A stretch of DNA of 64,000 bases from Macroventuria anomochaeta. Taxonomy: Eukaryota > Ascomycota > Dothideomycetes > Pleosporales > Didymellaceae. Under the pieces are notes generated by a model that was not told the DNA's origin, did no database searches, and was given only the letters and a program-made list of their open reading frames with translations. Each line of letters opens with the position of its first letter. The first letter of the stretch is position 1. Positions 47,085 through 58,149 of the stretch are shown here, in pieces. The position numbers were made by a program, and so were the translations under genes. Location of the stretch: contig NW_022985367.1 in the NCBI RefSeq assembly GCF_010093625.1, positions 82,549 through 146,548 on the forward strand. The letters are read 5' to 3'.

Positions 47085-47701
47085 ACTGTAGCTATTGACT
47101 TTCAATCATCTTCGTATCTAACGAACTGTCACGACAATCGCCACTTGACATGTATATTTGTGCTGGTAAAGTATGTTGTAGAAACTTTGCTCGAAGGACG
47201 CAACCTGTTGGTCAATTCACACGACTCAATCACGAAAGCAAAGCAGTGGGCCGCACATGGTGCGCGGATTTCGCCGGATTATAGGATTCGGGCTGTTTTC
47301 GTTGTACTATTTCGATTCCTTGTTTTTGTAGGATGTATCCCGTCTGCAATGAGAATGTGAAGATGTTTTGTGGTGTAGGAGACCAAGTGGTGCTGCGCCA
47401 ATGGCTGGTGTTCTGATCCGAGCTTCACGATGCTGATAAAGTAGGCGAGGTATGACGTCTGAGTGGTGAAGATCGAAACTTCTATACAGAGCTTGGAAGA
47501 CGTCGCCGATCGATCTAAAATATCCGCTACAGCTCAGCAATCATTTCAATTAAGCTGACTTCCAATACATCTCGACTGCATCGTGTGAGGTAGGCATCTT
47601 GCATATTGCCAAGACCAAGCTTAGCTTCGCGCTGCAGCTCGGTGAACTTCCCAAGTTATCAATCACGACCACCAATACGTCCATCGCCCAACACCACCAC
47701 A
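47085..47701. other. Intergenic region before PAM17
   Basis: 617 bp. The last 100 bp are C/A-rich leader (ACACCACCACA) for PAM17. No gene supported. Confidence 0.4.
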
Positions 47702-48468
47702 ATGCTTGCAAGAAGCGCCCTATGTCCGGCGAGGGCATTCGCCAGCCGCTATCCGCCCGCGATCCTCGCGCCATGCTCGACTGCCGCAGCTTCCTTCTCC
47801 ACATGCACACGACCAAGCAAGCTCCAGCAGCAGTCGCAAACACCTTTCTGCACACAACAACGCGCCGTTCCTAGCAAAATTGCCGCACGAAATGCCTCCA
47901 CTTCGCCCTCAACACCAGCTGCCAAGCCCACTACCGGTGCATCAGCGCTCACATGGAACGACTTCTTTGCTCTACGCCGGACGCGCCGAAGGATTGGACA
48001 GGCCTCTTCAGGTATCAGCGCTATTGGAGTGACGTACTACGGATTGACATTCATGATCAACAATGGCTACGACGCTGTTCTGTCGGAGCAATTGGGCGGT
48101 TTCGACCCAATGATGCTGATGGGACTGAGCACGCTGGGCATGCTGGCTGCTGGATGGCTCATTGGCCCCATCTTCGGCAACCAGGTCTTCAATCTGGCAT
48201 ACAGAGGCGTTCTTCCCGAGTTCACAAGGGTAGGTTGTGTCAGGAAGACACTTCGGAGATCTCGACACTAACAAACACACAGAAAGATTCGGCCTTCTTC
48301 AACCGCATCAAGCGTCACCGCGTCGATCCCTCCGTCTCCTCGCTCGCAAACCCTCCACCAGACTACTACGGCGAGAAGATTGGCAGCGTAGCCGGCTACA
48401 GGCGATGGCTGAAGGACCAGCGCGCCTTCAACCTTAAGACAGGCAGACACCAGCGAGGACAGATCTAA
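47702..48468 (+). CDS. PAM17: Mitochondrial import motor subunit Pam17
   Basis: Exons 47702-48229 and 48283-48468 with a 53-bp intron (GTAGGT, CACTAAC, ACAG); 237 aa. Pam17 is an inner-membrane component of the presequence translocase-associated motor (TIM23 complex). The N-terminal 70 residues are a basic, acid-free mitochondrial presequence (MLARSALCPARAFASR). Then follow LTWNDFFALRRTRRR, two membrane segments (SGISAIGVTYYGLTFMI and LMGLSTLGMLAAGWLIGP), and the family-typical FFNRIKRHRVDPS and PDYYGEKIGSVAGYRRWLKDQRAF. The start is ATG 47702; upstream codons in frame lack an ATG. Confidence 0.93.
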
Positions 48469-49293
48469 GGAAATGATCCATGGACATGTCGAAACGCAGA
48501 TACATACACAGGCGGAAACGCCCACCACTTTTCCTATCTGTAACTGATCGGCAGCGTTTAGCATGTCGTAGCACTGGCATCACGGCGCTTTCACGGCCGG
48601 TTTCTTATTGTTTGTAAAAATGTCGAACAGCAAATGGCAAGCTTTTGTACTTGTACACTATAATTGTCAAGCGTCATCTCCCCTCTCTGGGACACAGAGC
48701 TTCTCCACCGTTCGTTCTCACAGTTCTTTCTCTCCGTTATGTGCCTCGACGAGCATGATTGCAACACAATGCTGGACGACAAACACACAAAAACCTGAAT
48801 AGTGTCTGGGACGACAGCCATGTATGCAGCTGGTGGCGATATACGACGCAACGACCCCGATGCAGCAATGATCAAAGCGACTTCCCAGGCCACCGTTATC
48901 AGATTGCTAACTTTGTTCAATCACACCTTCCCCAGAGGCTTGAATCACTCGGAAGCGACTTTTCAATCAATTGGATTCTGGGCCTGCAACACATTGCGAG
49001 CAGCTTCAGTGTGAACTGTGGAAACTGACAGACTTGCTTCTGCATATCTGGAGACTACAATTGCCCTGAGATCGAAGTCATTGTTGGCTTCCTGTGTCAC
49101 GGTCGCTGACGTGTTGTTCCGTCATCTCGAAAGTATAGTGTTCACAAGAAATCAACATCTTCGTATGGTAAGTCATTCACATCACATACACTGCAGCAGA
49201 AAGCTTTGCTAGCCAATCCTGTTTTTGTTCTCGTCTTTTTACGGATTTCACTGACATATCTCCTTATAGTACTCCTTAAAGCCCGGCCGACGA
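48469..49293. other. Convergent intergenic region, nothing recognised
   Basis: 825 bp between the PAM17 stop and the stop of the zinc-ribbon-like gene on the other strand. Only short ORFs. Confidence 0.4.
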
Positions 49294-50676
49294 TCATTCG
49301 TTGGTGCTTGAGGAGGTAACACCCAAGGGGCCCAAATACTCCAGGAGGACGCATTCATCCAATTGTTGCTCCGTCGCTTGTTCGTCAGTCTTCTCCTGCG
49401 CCATCTCATCGGCGATCATGATGTGTGTCGGAGTTCCGACTTCTGCTGCCAGGACCATGTCCGTCTGGACAAGAAGAGGGTTGCGAGGCACGTCTTCAGC
49501 ATTTTGAAGGAGAGTGTCGTAAGTCACAGCTCGTCGAACTGGCTTTGGCGCATGCATGGTCATAGCTGTCGCTGGTCGCACGAACTGCGCAATTCGATTC
49601 CCACCAGCTTGTGCATATGAATCTTCATCTTCATCAGGATCAAATCGAGCATCGAGCGAAGACCGCAGGGCAGCTTCCGCGACTTCATGGGCACGCTGGT
49701 GGCCCTCAGCAGTTGCCCACGTTTCAGCGCGCCAAGAAGGTGGTGACCGAGACGTGACAGGCGACTCCTGGTACGTCGCCGAGCGAGGCGTGTACGAGGG
49801 TGGCTTGCCACGCTGTGCCCCAGAGCGCTTGAGCGAAGATGTGCTGGTGTTCACGGTCAAATCTGGGCGCCGAATCTGCGGAACAGGCATCGGCTGTGTC
49901 CGCATGCGAGTCGGTGAGCAAGCTGGTGTGTTCTGAATAGAGTTATAAGCATCCTGTGAGGGGTTGAGAGCTTGCATGCGTCGAAGGCCCCGACGCTCCC
50001 ATAAAGAATCAGCGCGCTTCTCCACTGGCTCAGGACGCTTCTGCGGATGATTTGAAGCTGTCATTGCCATCTTCTTCTTCTTCATCTGCTTCTCCTGTAG
50101 CTCATGCGCCGCCTTCATCGGCTCCCGTAGATACGTCCATGTCTCGCCAATGACGTACTTCTGCCAGTTGCATTTGGCCAGCTCACCGCAAGAACACATC
50201 TCAGCGTGAGAGACAGATGTCGTCGGCAGCCAACAGAGACGCTTACCACGGTGGTCTGTTGCAGGGATTACAGCACGATGAGACAGGTGGCCCGAAGGAC
50301 AGACCTGGAGCTGACGCAACTCAGCCTCATCTTGAGTTGGTGCGAAGTCATCGCCCTGAGATGGGGTGATGGTCTCTGTCGTCTCGCAGTGCTTGCACAA
50401 GACATGATTGCAGCTACCGCACCCCAGGCGCTTGAATGGGTACGCGCCCTTGAAGTGAACCAGCGGAGTCTCGTGCCCACAACAACAGCACATCCACACA
50501 CTGTCGTTAGACTCGCGAGAGTTCAGATTTGGGTACTCAATCACCTCGGCGCCACCGCCGGGTGGGGAGTACGGATTGCCACCACGCTCAGCAGGCTCAG
50601 CCAGTTCAAGCCGGCGCTTGACCTGCAAAGGCGTGAGGACCTCCGGGGCCTTCGGGATCTTCTTACCGAACAGCAT
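49294..50676 (-). CDS. Cysteine-rich (zinc-ribbon-like) protein of unknown function
   Basis: Single exon, 460 aa, starting at ATG 50676 (MLFGKKIPKAPE). The open frame continues upstream but only to a non-ATG codon. Cys clusters suggest metal binding: WMCCCCGHE (63-68), GCGSCNHVLCKHC (85-97) and CSCGELAKC (161-169), with His residues between them. The C-terminal half is disordered with Pro/Ser/Arg-rich repeats and ends in an acidic helix. The Cys spacing resembles the double zinc-ribbon class common in Dothideomycete hypothetical proteins. No enzymatic motif, signal peptide or membrane segment. Function unknown. Confidence 0.7.
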   Translation of the reverse strand: MLFGKKIPKAPEVLTPLQVKRRLELAEPAERGGNPYSPPGGGAEVIEYPNLNSRESNDSVWMCCCCGHETPLVHFKGAYPFKRLGCGSCNHVLCKHCETTETITPSQGDDFAPTQDEAELRQLQVCPSGHLSHRAVIPATDHRGKRLCWLPTTSVSHAEMCSCGELAKCNWQKYVIGETWTYLREPMKAAHELQEKQMKKKKMAMTASNHPQKRPEPVEKRADSLWERRGLRRMQALNPSQDAYNSIQNTPACSPTRMRTQPMPVPQIRRPDLTVNTSTSSLKRSGAQRGKPPSYTPRSATYQESPVTSRSPPSWRAETWATAEGHQRAHEVAEAALRSSLDARFDPDEDEDSYAQAGGNRIAQFVRPATAMTMHAPKPVRRAVTYDTLLQNAEDVPRNPLLVQTDMVLAAEVGTPTHIMIADEMAQEKTDEQATEQQLDECVLLEYLGPLGVTSSSTNE

Positions 50677-51066
50677 CGTGAAGAGAGTTATGGTGGAGTG
50701 AGATGAGAGTGTGGATGATCTGAGACGATTAGAGCGAAGACCGGCAGATATAATATAGGATCGGATGGAGTGGTGAAAGGTGCCTGCTGAGGTCCCCCTG
50801 ATCGTAGAGAGTGCTATGCGTTGCTCGTGCACAATGTCGAGAGCTGGGTGAAGATTGAAGTCGACCTCGAGCCTACATGACGATTGTCCCTGGAAAGCGG
50901 ACAGTAACTTTCGAAGCTAGATGTTGCAATATACATTGGAGTATTGGATGTGTTGAAAGACGGTTTTCGGGTGGTAGATGGTTGCTAATGGTCAATTCAT
51001 ATATATCACAACGAGTCTAAATCTAATCAGCTTATTATTCATACGTAGATTAAGTCAATGGCATTG
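50677..51066. promoter_or_regulatory. Upstream region of the zinc-ribbon-like gene
   Basis: 390 bp, moderately AT-rich near 50940-51050. No ORF supported. Confidence 0.35.
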
Positions 51067-51840
51067 CTACGCACCGTAATACTTGTTATAGTCGCCAATT
51101 TGCTCGAACTCACGCCGCCGAATCATGGCGTTCTGGCAAAGCGGCCTACGCTGCTCCTCTGGAATCATATAAGTCTGTGCCCGATGAACAGCAGATGTAT
51201 TTGGACGATGTTGAGACTGCATGTCTCGATCATCCCAAGTTGCAGAACGGGGAGTGTCTGGTAAATGATCGCGCCGGAGTAAAGAAACATTCGTTTCCAA
51301 GGTCGGGGCGGGGGCACGTTGGATTGGTGCCAGTGTTGGACGAAGTAGCGCAGTGCGCATCCTAGGGCGGTTGCGCCAGATGCAAGGAGTCATTCTTCAG
51401 GCTTCGATATGCAGCGCGATATACTTCTTGTTCAGCCTCCTCCCGTAGCTTGAGCGCTCATCGTCACGCATATAGCGTAGCTTTTCGAGCTGCTCCTTAG
51501 CCTCTTGGAGTTTGAGGTCGTCGTTAGCTTGCAGCTTGTCGAAGTATTCGTTCAAGTTTTGCTGCCGAGCTAGGTCAGCACGCTCCTGCTCCTTCTCCTT
51601 CTGCCGTTGGTTGTTAGGCTCAATGATTTCGAAGACCTTCTCCGCCTTAGCCTCCATAAGCTTGCTCTTTGCATCATGAGCAGCCTCTACTGGATTACGG
51701 TGGTAACGTCCCTCCTTGGGTGACGAGAAGGCCGCCGTGACGAGAAATACGAGGGGTACCTCAACTTCACACAGCTCAAGCGCTGCGCAAACCTCAGCAT
51801 CTGCTGTAATCCTGTGCACAGTGTGTGCTGTACGTACCAC
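51067..51840 (-). pseudogene. Broken coiled-coil protein gene
   Basis: One frame spans 51840-51067 apart from TGA at 51397-51399. The upstream part is a charged helix (KSKLMEAKAEKVFEIIEP, NEYFDKLQANDDLKLQEAKEQLEKL). The downstream part ends RRREFEQIGDYNKYYGA. Around 51365-51470 a different frame reads more naturally (REEAEQEVYRAAYRSLKNDSL), which points to two compensating frameshifts rather than a simple stop. No ATG or first exon could be fixed upstream. Unknown family; the position next to the zinc-ribbon-like gene may or may not be meaningful. Confidence 0.45.
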
Positions 51841-52096
51841 TGAACACGCCGATTTCTACAGATCTGAAAATTACAATCGCGCTGACGCCTTCCGCGCCTG
51901 TTCTGCGAAGAGCCTTGTTCTGTCGCAAAGCTGAGACCACCAACAATCTCGCTCGGCCATCAAAACACACGCAAGTGCCCTACCTCATACCAGAAGTCCT
52001 GCTGCAGCCCCGTAAGTCAACAGTAACCTCTCTGTCGAGCGTTGGTTGAAGTTTCATGCAAGGTCGCGACCCGCATCGGTACTTGTGAGCCGAGCT

Positions 52097-55000
52097 TCAT
52101 GCCCACTTCCAGCCCAGCTTCTTCAGTACTCTATGCCGCCTTGAAGCCGGTTCGGACTGTAGTTGACGGCGATTCAAAGCGACAAGATTGTCGCGTAATG
52201 GCTGGCACTTGGGATGACCTTCCCCAAACACCTTCTCGTAGCCTGAGAGCGCTTTCGAGTACAATATTCTGGTCTCGTCTATGCGGCCAAGGCTGTCAGC
52301 TAGCAAGCCGAGAGCCCACAGAGTGTTGAGAGCTGGAACATAGGTAGAGATGCCTACAGGGCCGACTGTCTTCTTGTAGCCTTCCAGCGCCTGCGTGTAC
52401 ATCTCCTCTGCCTTGTCGAGCTTTCCCTGGGCCCTGTAGAGGTTGCCCAGATTGTTGATTGTGATAAGTGTCGACGTGTGGTCTTCCCCTAGCGCCTTCT
52501 TATAGCCTTCCAGCGCCTGCGTGTACATCTTCTCTGCCCTGTCGAGCTTTCCCTGGTCACTGTAGAGGAGGCCCAGGTTGTTAGACGTACGCAGTGTCGA
52601 TGTATGGTCTTGCCCTAGTGCCTTCTTGTAGCCTTCCAGTGCCTGCGTGTACACCTCCTCTGCCTTGTCGAGCTTTCCCTGGGCCCTGTAGAGGCTGCCC
52701 AGGTTGTTGATTGTGTTAAGTGTCGACGTGTGGTCTTCCCCTAGCGCCTTCTTGTAGCCTTCCAGCGCTTGCGTGTACATCTNNNNNNNNNNNNNNNNNN
52801 NNNNNNNNNNNNNNNNNNNNNNNNNNNNNNNNNNNNNNNNNNNNNNNNNNNNNNNNNNNNNNNNNNNNNNNNNNNNNNNNNNNNNNNNNNNNNNNNNNNN
52901 NNNNNNNNNNNNNNNNNNNNNNNNNNNNNNNNNNNNNNNNNNNNNNNNNNNNNNNNNNNNNNNNNNNNNNNNNNNNNNNNNNNNNNNNNNNNNNNNNNNN
53001 NNNNNNNNNNNNNNNNNNNNNNNNNNNNNNNNNNNNNNNNNNNNNNNNNNNNNNNNNNNNNNNNNNNNNNNNNNNNNNNNNNNNNNNNNNNNNNNNNNNN
53101 NNNNNNNNNNNNNNNNNNNNNNNNNNNNNNNNNNNNNNNNNNNNNNNNNNNNNNNNNNNNNNNNNNNNNNNNNNNNNNNNNNNNNNNNNNNNNNNNNNNN
53201 NNNNNNNNNNNNNNNNNNNNNNNNNNNNNNNNNNNNNNNNNNNNNNNNNNNNNNNNNNNNNNNNNNNNNNNNNNNNNNNNNNNNNNNNNNNNNNNNNNNN
53301 NNNNNNNNNNNNNNNNNNNNNNNNNNNNNNNNNNNNNNNNNNNNNNNNNNNNNNNNNNNNNNNNNNNNNNNNNNNNNNNNNNNNNNNNNNNNNNNNNNNN
53401 NNNNNNNNNNNNNNNNNNNNNNNNNNNNNNNNNNNNNNNNNNNNNNNNNNNNNNNNNNNNNNNNNNNNNNNNNNNNNNNNNNNNNNNNNNNNNNNNNNNN
53501 NNNNNNNNNNNNNNNNNNNNNNNNNNNNNNNNNNNNNNNNNNNNNNNNNNNNNNNNNNNNNNNNNNNNNNNNNNNNNNNNNNNNNNNNNNNNNNNNNNNN
53601 NNNNNNNNNNNNNNNNNNNNNNNNNNNNNNNNNNNNNNNNNNNNNNNNNNNNNNNNNNNNNNNNNNNNNNNNNNNNNAGCTTTCCCTGGTCGCTGTAGAG
53701 GAGGCCCAGGTTGTTAGACGTACGCAGTGTCGATGTATGGTCTTGCCCTAGTGCCTTTTTGTAACCTTCCAGTGCCTGCGTGTACATCTTCTCTGCCTTG
53801 TCGAGCTTTCCCTGGGCCCTGTAGAGGTTGCCCAGGTTGTTGATTGTGTCAAGTGCCGACGTGTGGTCTTCCCCTAGCGCCTTCTTGTAGCCTTCCAGCG
53901 CTTGCGTGTACATCTCCTCTGCCTTGTCGAGCTTTCCCTGGTCACTGTAGAGGAGGCCCAGGTTGTTGACTGTGTCGAGTGTCGACGTGTGATCTTCTCC
54001 CAGCACCTTCTTCTTGCTATCCAGCGCCTGTGTGTACATCGTCTCTGCCTTGTCGAGCTTTCCCTGGTCCCTGTAAAGATCACCTAGGTTGTGGACTGCC
54101 CACAGCAGTGACTGCTCATCCTCCTGCTCGCGAGCTCCATTCTCTGCTCCCTGGCCCATCATGTCCTCTTTCACTACGCTCTTCTCACACCGCTCGGCAT
54201 GCGCAAGAAGTCGGGCTTGCGTCTTCCAGTACTTCCTCTCGGTGTCAATCGGCACCGCGAGCCCAACAAGCACAACTGCCAGCCGCGACAGCGCGGTCCG
54301 TTGCCTGTCGTCTTGCATGTGCAGCGCCCACTGGTGCACCACCGGATGCGTTGAGTGGCCTGTCTGGTCCCCCGCCTCCTCTACCAGAGAGTAGCTCCGG
54401 AGCGTCCCAACGGCCTTGGTGAACTCCATCTCGCTGCGCGCCGTCTCTCCAAGCCACGCTGCTGTTCGCTCTGCAGCCACAGTCGACTTGTGTGATGCTG
54501 CGGCCAGCAGTCCATGCCACAGGCCCTTGTTGTCCAGATGCGCCCATAGAAGCAGCAGGTTCGCGGCCTCCTCGTTCCTTCTCCGGACAGCCGTGTACGA
54601 TATCGTCCAGGTCGTCGCCACGCTGCCGTTCGCGTAGCTCCGCAGCGGTATCCGTCTGCCGTCATGCGACTCCATCAGCTCCTGCCACTGCTCCTTGTAC
54701 AGCCGAGTATAGGTGCTAAAGCCCATGCCTGTCTCGCTCATGTACGCAGCAGCCTGCGCCAGCGCCAGCGGCAGCCCATCGAGCAGTCCCAGCAGCTCGT
54801 CGGCCTCCTGACCTGTGATGGCGTTAGCGTCACCGTATTGCCTGCTGCCGCTGCGCCCATTGCAGACGCTGCAGCTACATTCCGAGATGCTCACCCACAC
54901 CTCTCCCGTACCACGTCTTGAAGATGGTCTGCGCCTGCTCCTTGTCCACATTCTTCACTTCCCACTGCTCTCCGAGCTGGCCCAGATGCGAAAGACGGGT

Positions 55001-56963
55001 CGTGATCAGCACCGATCCGTGGTCAGCCTCCGGCAGGTACTCTCCCACGTCATACGCCTCCGTGTCTTCTTCGCGCCGTCGGTCGTCTCGGTCGACGTTA
55101 TCTACTATGAGCAACCAGTTGCTGTTGTCTGCTATACTCAGCCAGTCTATCACGTCCCTCGCCACTGCGTCGACGTCGCCGCCCAGGCCAGCGGCGTACA
55201 GCCTGCTGGCCTCGGGGATCTGCCCTGCTGGGATGCGGCTCGCAAACGTCGCAAAGCTCTGCTTGAGGCTGCTCTCGCTACTCCCATCTAGCCACAACAC
55301 CGACGAGAAGCTCCGCTGCTGTCGCCGGGCAAAGTTAGCCGCCAGCTGCGTCTTGCCCACGCCGCCCAGCCCGTAGCCTACCAGCAACCGTCGCTTCTTC
55401 ACACCCTTGTGCGGTAGAAGTGCTTGCTCTAGCGCTTGCGTGTCCCTTCGCCGCTCTGCAAACTTCCCCACAGGCACACCCTTGAGGCTGAAGTCGACTT
55501 TGTGTTTGTCAATGCTTGCTACGCTCAGTCAACATTTTGCATTCCTTAGCAGCTACTGCGGGTTGTAGTTACATTGAGATCGAGCCAGCATCAGGCCTGG
55601 AGACGCTTTGATCATGCCCTTCACCACGTCACTCACCGTCTCGAAGTCCTCCTCTGTCGGCCTCCCGAACTTGTTCATGTCGAAGTGCGTGCGCGACAGC
55701 GAGAACTTGCTCGTCGCGTCAGACAGGTCGAGGCAGCCAGAGCTCTCGCTCACCACGAATCGCTACAAAGACAGTCAGCGCTGACAGCACTGCACACTCT
55801 CGCTGTCCTGAACTTACCGTTCGGTCTATTTTGCCCACGATCCTGCCCACATTGCTCGTCTTGAGCTCGTAGAAGCACGCCACCTGCGCCTTGTTCGCCA
55901 GCCCGCGCGTCTTCCCAAACTGGTCCACCACCTCTTGCAGGAACTCGTTGCCCGGTTGCAGAATCCCCAGCGTGTCCGCCTGTATCTCGTCCTGCTCATA
56001 CTCGCGCTGCGCCGCCGCCAGCATCTCCACCTGGCTCATCCCCTCTGCGCCTCGAAAGGGGGTGCCGAAGAAGATGAGGCCAGTGGTCGATGCGAACACG
56101 CCGGGCCACTCGCTCTCGTGGTGTCGGGCATCCAGGAGTGCCTGCAGGCGTTTAGTTATAGCTATGTCTCACGGTTTCGGTAAGCAGCCCACCTTCAGCA
56201 CGACTAGCCCGCCAAAGCAGTGCGCTACGAAGAGCAGCGGCCGAAACGGGTACTCCTAGTAGGGTTAGCTGTGGTTACCTCTCTACGACGCAAGATCTGT
56301 CCGCACCGCTCGCCTTCGCCGCAAGGCCAGCAGCAGCCGCTGTGCCACCGTCGACGCCTTCTGCCGCATCGCCCCCTCGCCAAACCACTGCGACTGGTAC
56401 CCGTACCGCATGATCCGCGCCTGGGGAGCTACCGCCGGGAGCATGCTCTGCTCCACCAGCCAGTTGACCCACCGCGGGCTCTCCGCCGTGCCGACATTCT
56501 TGCACCAGCTGTCCTCTGGGTGCGCGCCGATGCCGTGCACTGCGACGATGTCGACGGGCTCAGCAGCGTCTGCTGGTGCGTCGCGGAGCACTCTTAGCCC
56601 AATGTCGTCGTCGGTCGTTAGCCGGACCTGGAGCCGAGTTAGCCTTGCTTGTTGTTTGGCGCGCTTCGGTCCGCGCGTCGACCCACCATTGCTGTTCGTG
56701 TACCCACACTGCGGGGTAGGAAGTGAACGACGAGAACAACGAACAAAGTGAAGAGCAGGAAGGTTGGAGAGGTGGAGAGGTGATGACCAGAAGGCATCCA
56801 GACTGAGACGCAAGGCTGAAGATGATGGCCAACGGCGCACGGCTGGCGGCTGCGCATGCTTCCATGTGGCGAGGCAGAGCCGCGCTGAGCTGGGCAGTGC
56901 TGTCTCGAGCACATCAGCGCTTCCCCGCCAGTTACGCAAGCAGATTCTCCTCTGCAACCGCAT
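52097..56963 (-). CDS. Fungal NLR: SesB-like hydrolase, NB-ARC, TPR repeats
   Basis: Assembled from exons ...-56307, 56255-56193, 56141-55818, 55762-55573, 55518-54895 and 54812-52097; introns 51, 51, 55, 54 and 82 bp. The N-terminal alpha/beta hydrolase (SesB/lipase-like) shows VDIVAVHGIGAHPEDSW and FVAHCFGGLVVLK, with Cys where the nucleophile Ser is usual. NB-ARC has P-loop GYGLGGVGKTQ, Walker B WLLIVDNVD, SVLITTR and DGLPLALAQAA. The C-terminal half is 42-aa TPR units (MYTQALEGYKKALGEDHTSTL...NNLG.LY) and a divergent tail. Proteins of this layout act in fungal non-self recognition. The 5' end is unresolved: the nearest in-frame ATG is 56963 and conserved sequence begins near 56640. An assembly gap lies in the repeats. 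Confidence 0.85.
52380..54090 (-). repeat. Tandem 126-bp TPR-coding repeats
   Basis: Units of 126 bp encode 42-residue TPRs with consensus KLDKAEEMYTQALEGYKKALGEDHTSTL. About four units are readable on each side of the gap, and they are nearly identical at DNA level (for example CTTCCAGCGCCTGCGTGTACAT recurs). This homogeneity suggests recent unit exchange. Confidence 0.9.
52783..53677. other. Assembly gap (895 N)
   Basis: A run of 895 N inside the TPR array. Joining the flanks in register requires 14 + 126k bases; k=7 gives 896, one base more than the run. The coding frames on the two sides differ by exactly one as written. Confidence 0.98.
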
Positions 56964-56979
56964 TGCTCTTGTTGCCGTC

Positions 56980-57942
56980 ATGCCGCCGTTCTCGAGAGCG
57001 ACAGAGCTTGTTCGCGATCTTACGCCCGCACCTGGAGCGCCACAGGATGGTGTTTTGCCCAGCCAGCCTTCGATCGCTCTTAGCGACGTACCACGCATGA
57101 AAACATTTCTGATGGACGACTTGTTCTCTCAAGACCTTGAGGCGATGGCGCCTCGCTTGTGGATCATGACCACCCCATCCAGCGAGAACATCAATGCTTT
57201 GCATCGACAACGGGTCAAGGGCCGCGAAATCATAGTCACAGAAGAGCCTCGGCTACACCTTGTATGGATACACAACCGCATCTTCATCAAGCCCCTTCCA
57301 CGGTACCTTCTATCGTACGCGTTCTGGGAAGGCTTTTTGGACGAGCCTTCAGACCGGCTAGGTGAGGGCAGAAGCAGCATTCGCAAGGCTGCGGCTGGCT
57401 TCCTGCGCACATACCGCCACTTGATCCGACACGAGACAGACTTCAACATCGCTCAGCACGAGCACCTCAGCCTCATTCCCAAGGACGTGGACTGGCCGTC
57501 CTTTTGTCGCTTCACATCAGAGCTCAGCAGCATAGACGACTCTGCTGTGTCGAGGAGGTACTGCTTTGGCGAGCTGAGGCTGACGCGGCTCAACCTCTAC
57601 GCTCCGCTGCTGCTTCGCAAGTTCCACTTCGAGCAGGTGCATGGACAGTATGGCGACTTCTTCGCGCGACTGTACGGGCCCATCCTTTTCGTGTTTGCTC
57701 TGGTCTCTACGATTCTGAGCTCTATGCAAGTTGCGCTTGCGGTCGAGCAGTTGGTCGCGGTGCAATGGGTTTCGATTTGGTATGTGTCTCGTTGGTTCAG
57801 CGTGCTCAGTCTGATGGGGAGTGCTGTTGTTGCTGGCTGGTTTGCAGTTCTTTGGCTGTGGATGGTATTGGACGAGTGGGTATATACTGCAAGACAGAAA
57901 CTGGAGAAGCGGCATAACGGTGTGGTTGACCCAAAGTGCTGA
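56980..57942 (+). CDS. DUF6601-family membrane protein
   Basis: Single exon, 320 aa from ATG 56980 (MPPFSRATELV); the frame is open further upstream but runs into the NLR promoter. The core matches a fungal family (DUF6601, known from subtelomeric clusters): INALHRQRVKGREIIVTEEPRLHLVWIHNRIFIKPLPRYLL, YAFWEGFL and RLTRLNLYAPLLL. Two C-terminal membrane segments follow (about 232-252 and 270-300, for example VVAGWFAVLWLWMVLDEW). Function not established. It is divergent from the NLR, with which it may share a promoter of under 350 bp. Confidence 0.8.
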   Translation: MPPFSRATELVRDLTPAPGAPQDGVLPSQPSIALSDVPRMKTFLMDDLFSQDLEAMAPRLWIMTTPSSENINALHRQRVKGREIIVTEEPRLHLVWIHNRIFIKPLPRYLLSYAFWEGFLDEPSDRLGEGRSSIRKAAAGFLRTYRHLIRHETDFNIAQHEHLSLIPKDVDWPSFCRFTSELSSIDDSAVSRRYCFGELRLTRLNLYAPLLLRKFHFEQVHGQYGDFFARLYGPILFVFALVSTILSSMQVALAVEQLVAVQWVSIWYVSRWFSVLSLMGSAVVAGWFAVLWLWMVLDEWVYTARQKLEKRHNGVVDPKC

Positions 57943-58149
57943 ATCATTACTGGAGACAAGGGCAGTGTCTTGCAAGATCTAGGGAGTTCGAGGTGTGGAG
58001 CAAATAGGTGAGAATGGTGTCTCAATAAGTGTCCCTTTCGACCGTCAGACAGCAAGCAATGATTGCATGTACAGTTCGAAGCAATATTCAGCATAAAAAG
58101 CATTTTGTTATGCCTCCTGCTAGACGCAGCTGCTGAGCGTGACATTGTT

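Noticed and set aside
52720..53751. Long + strand reading frames across the gap
   Set aside because: They consist almost entirely of N and run antisense to the NLR.
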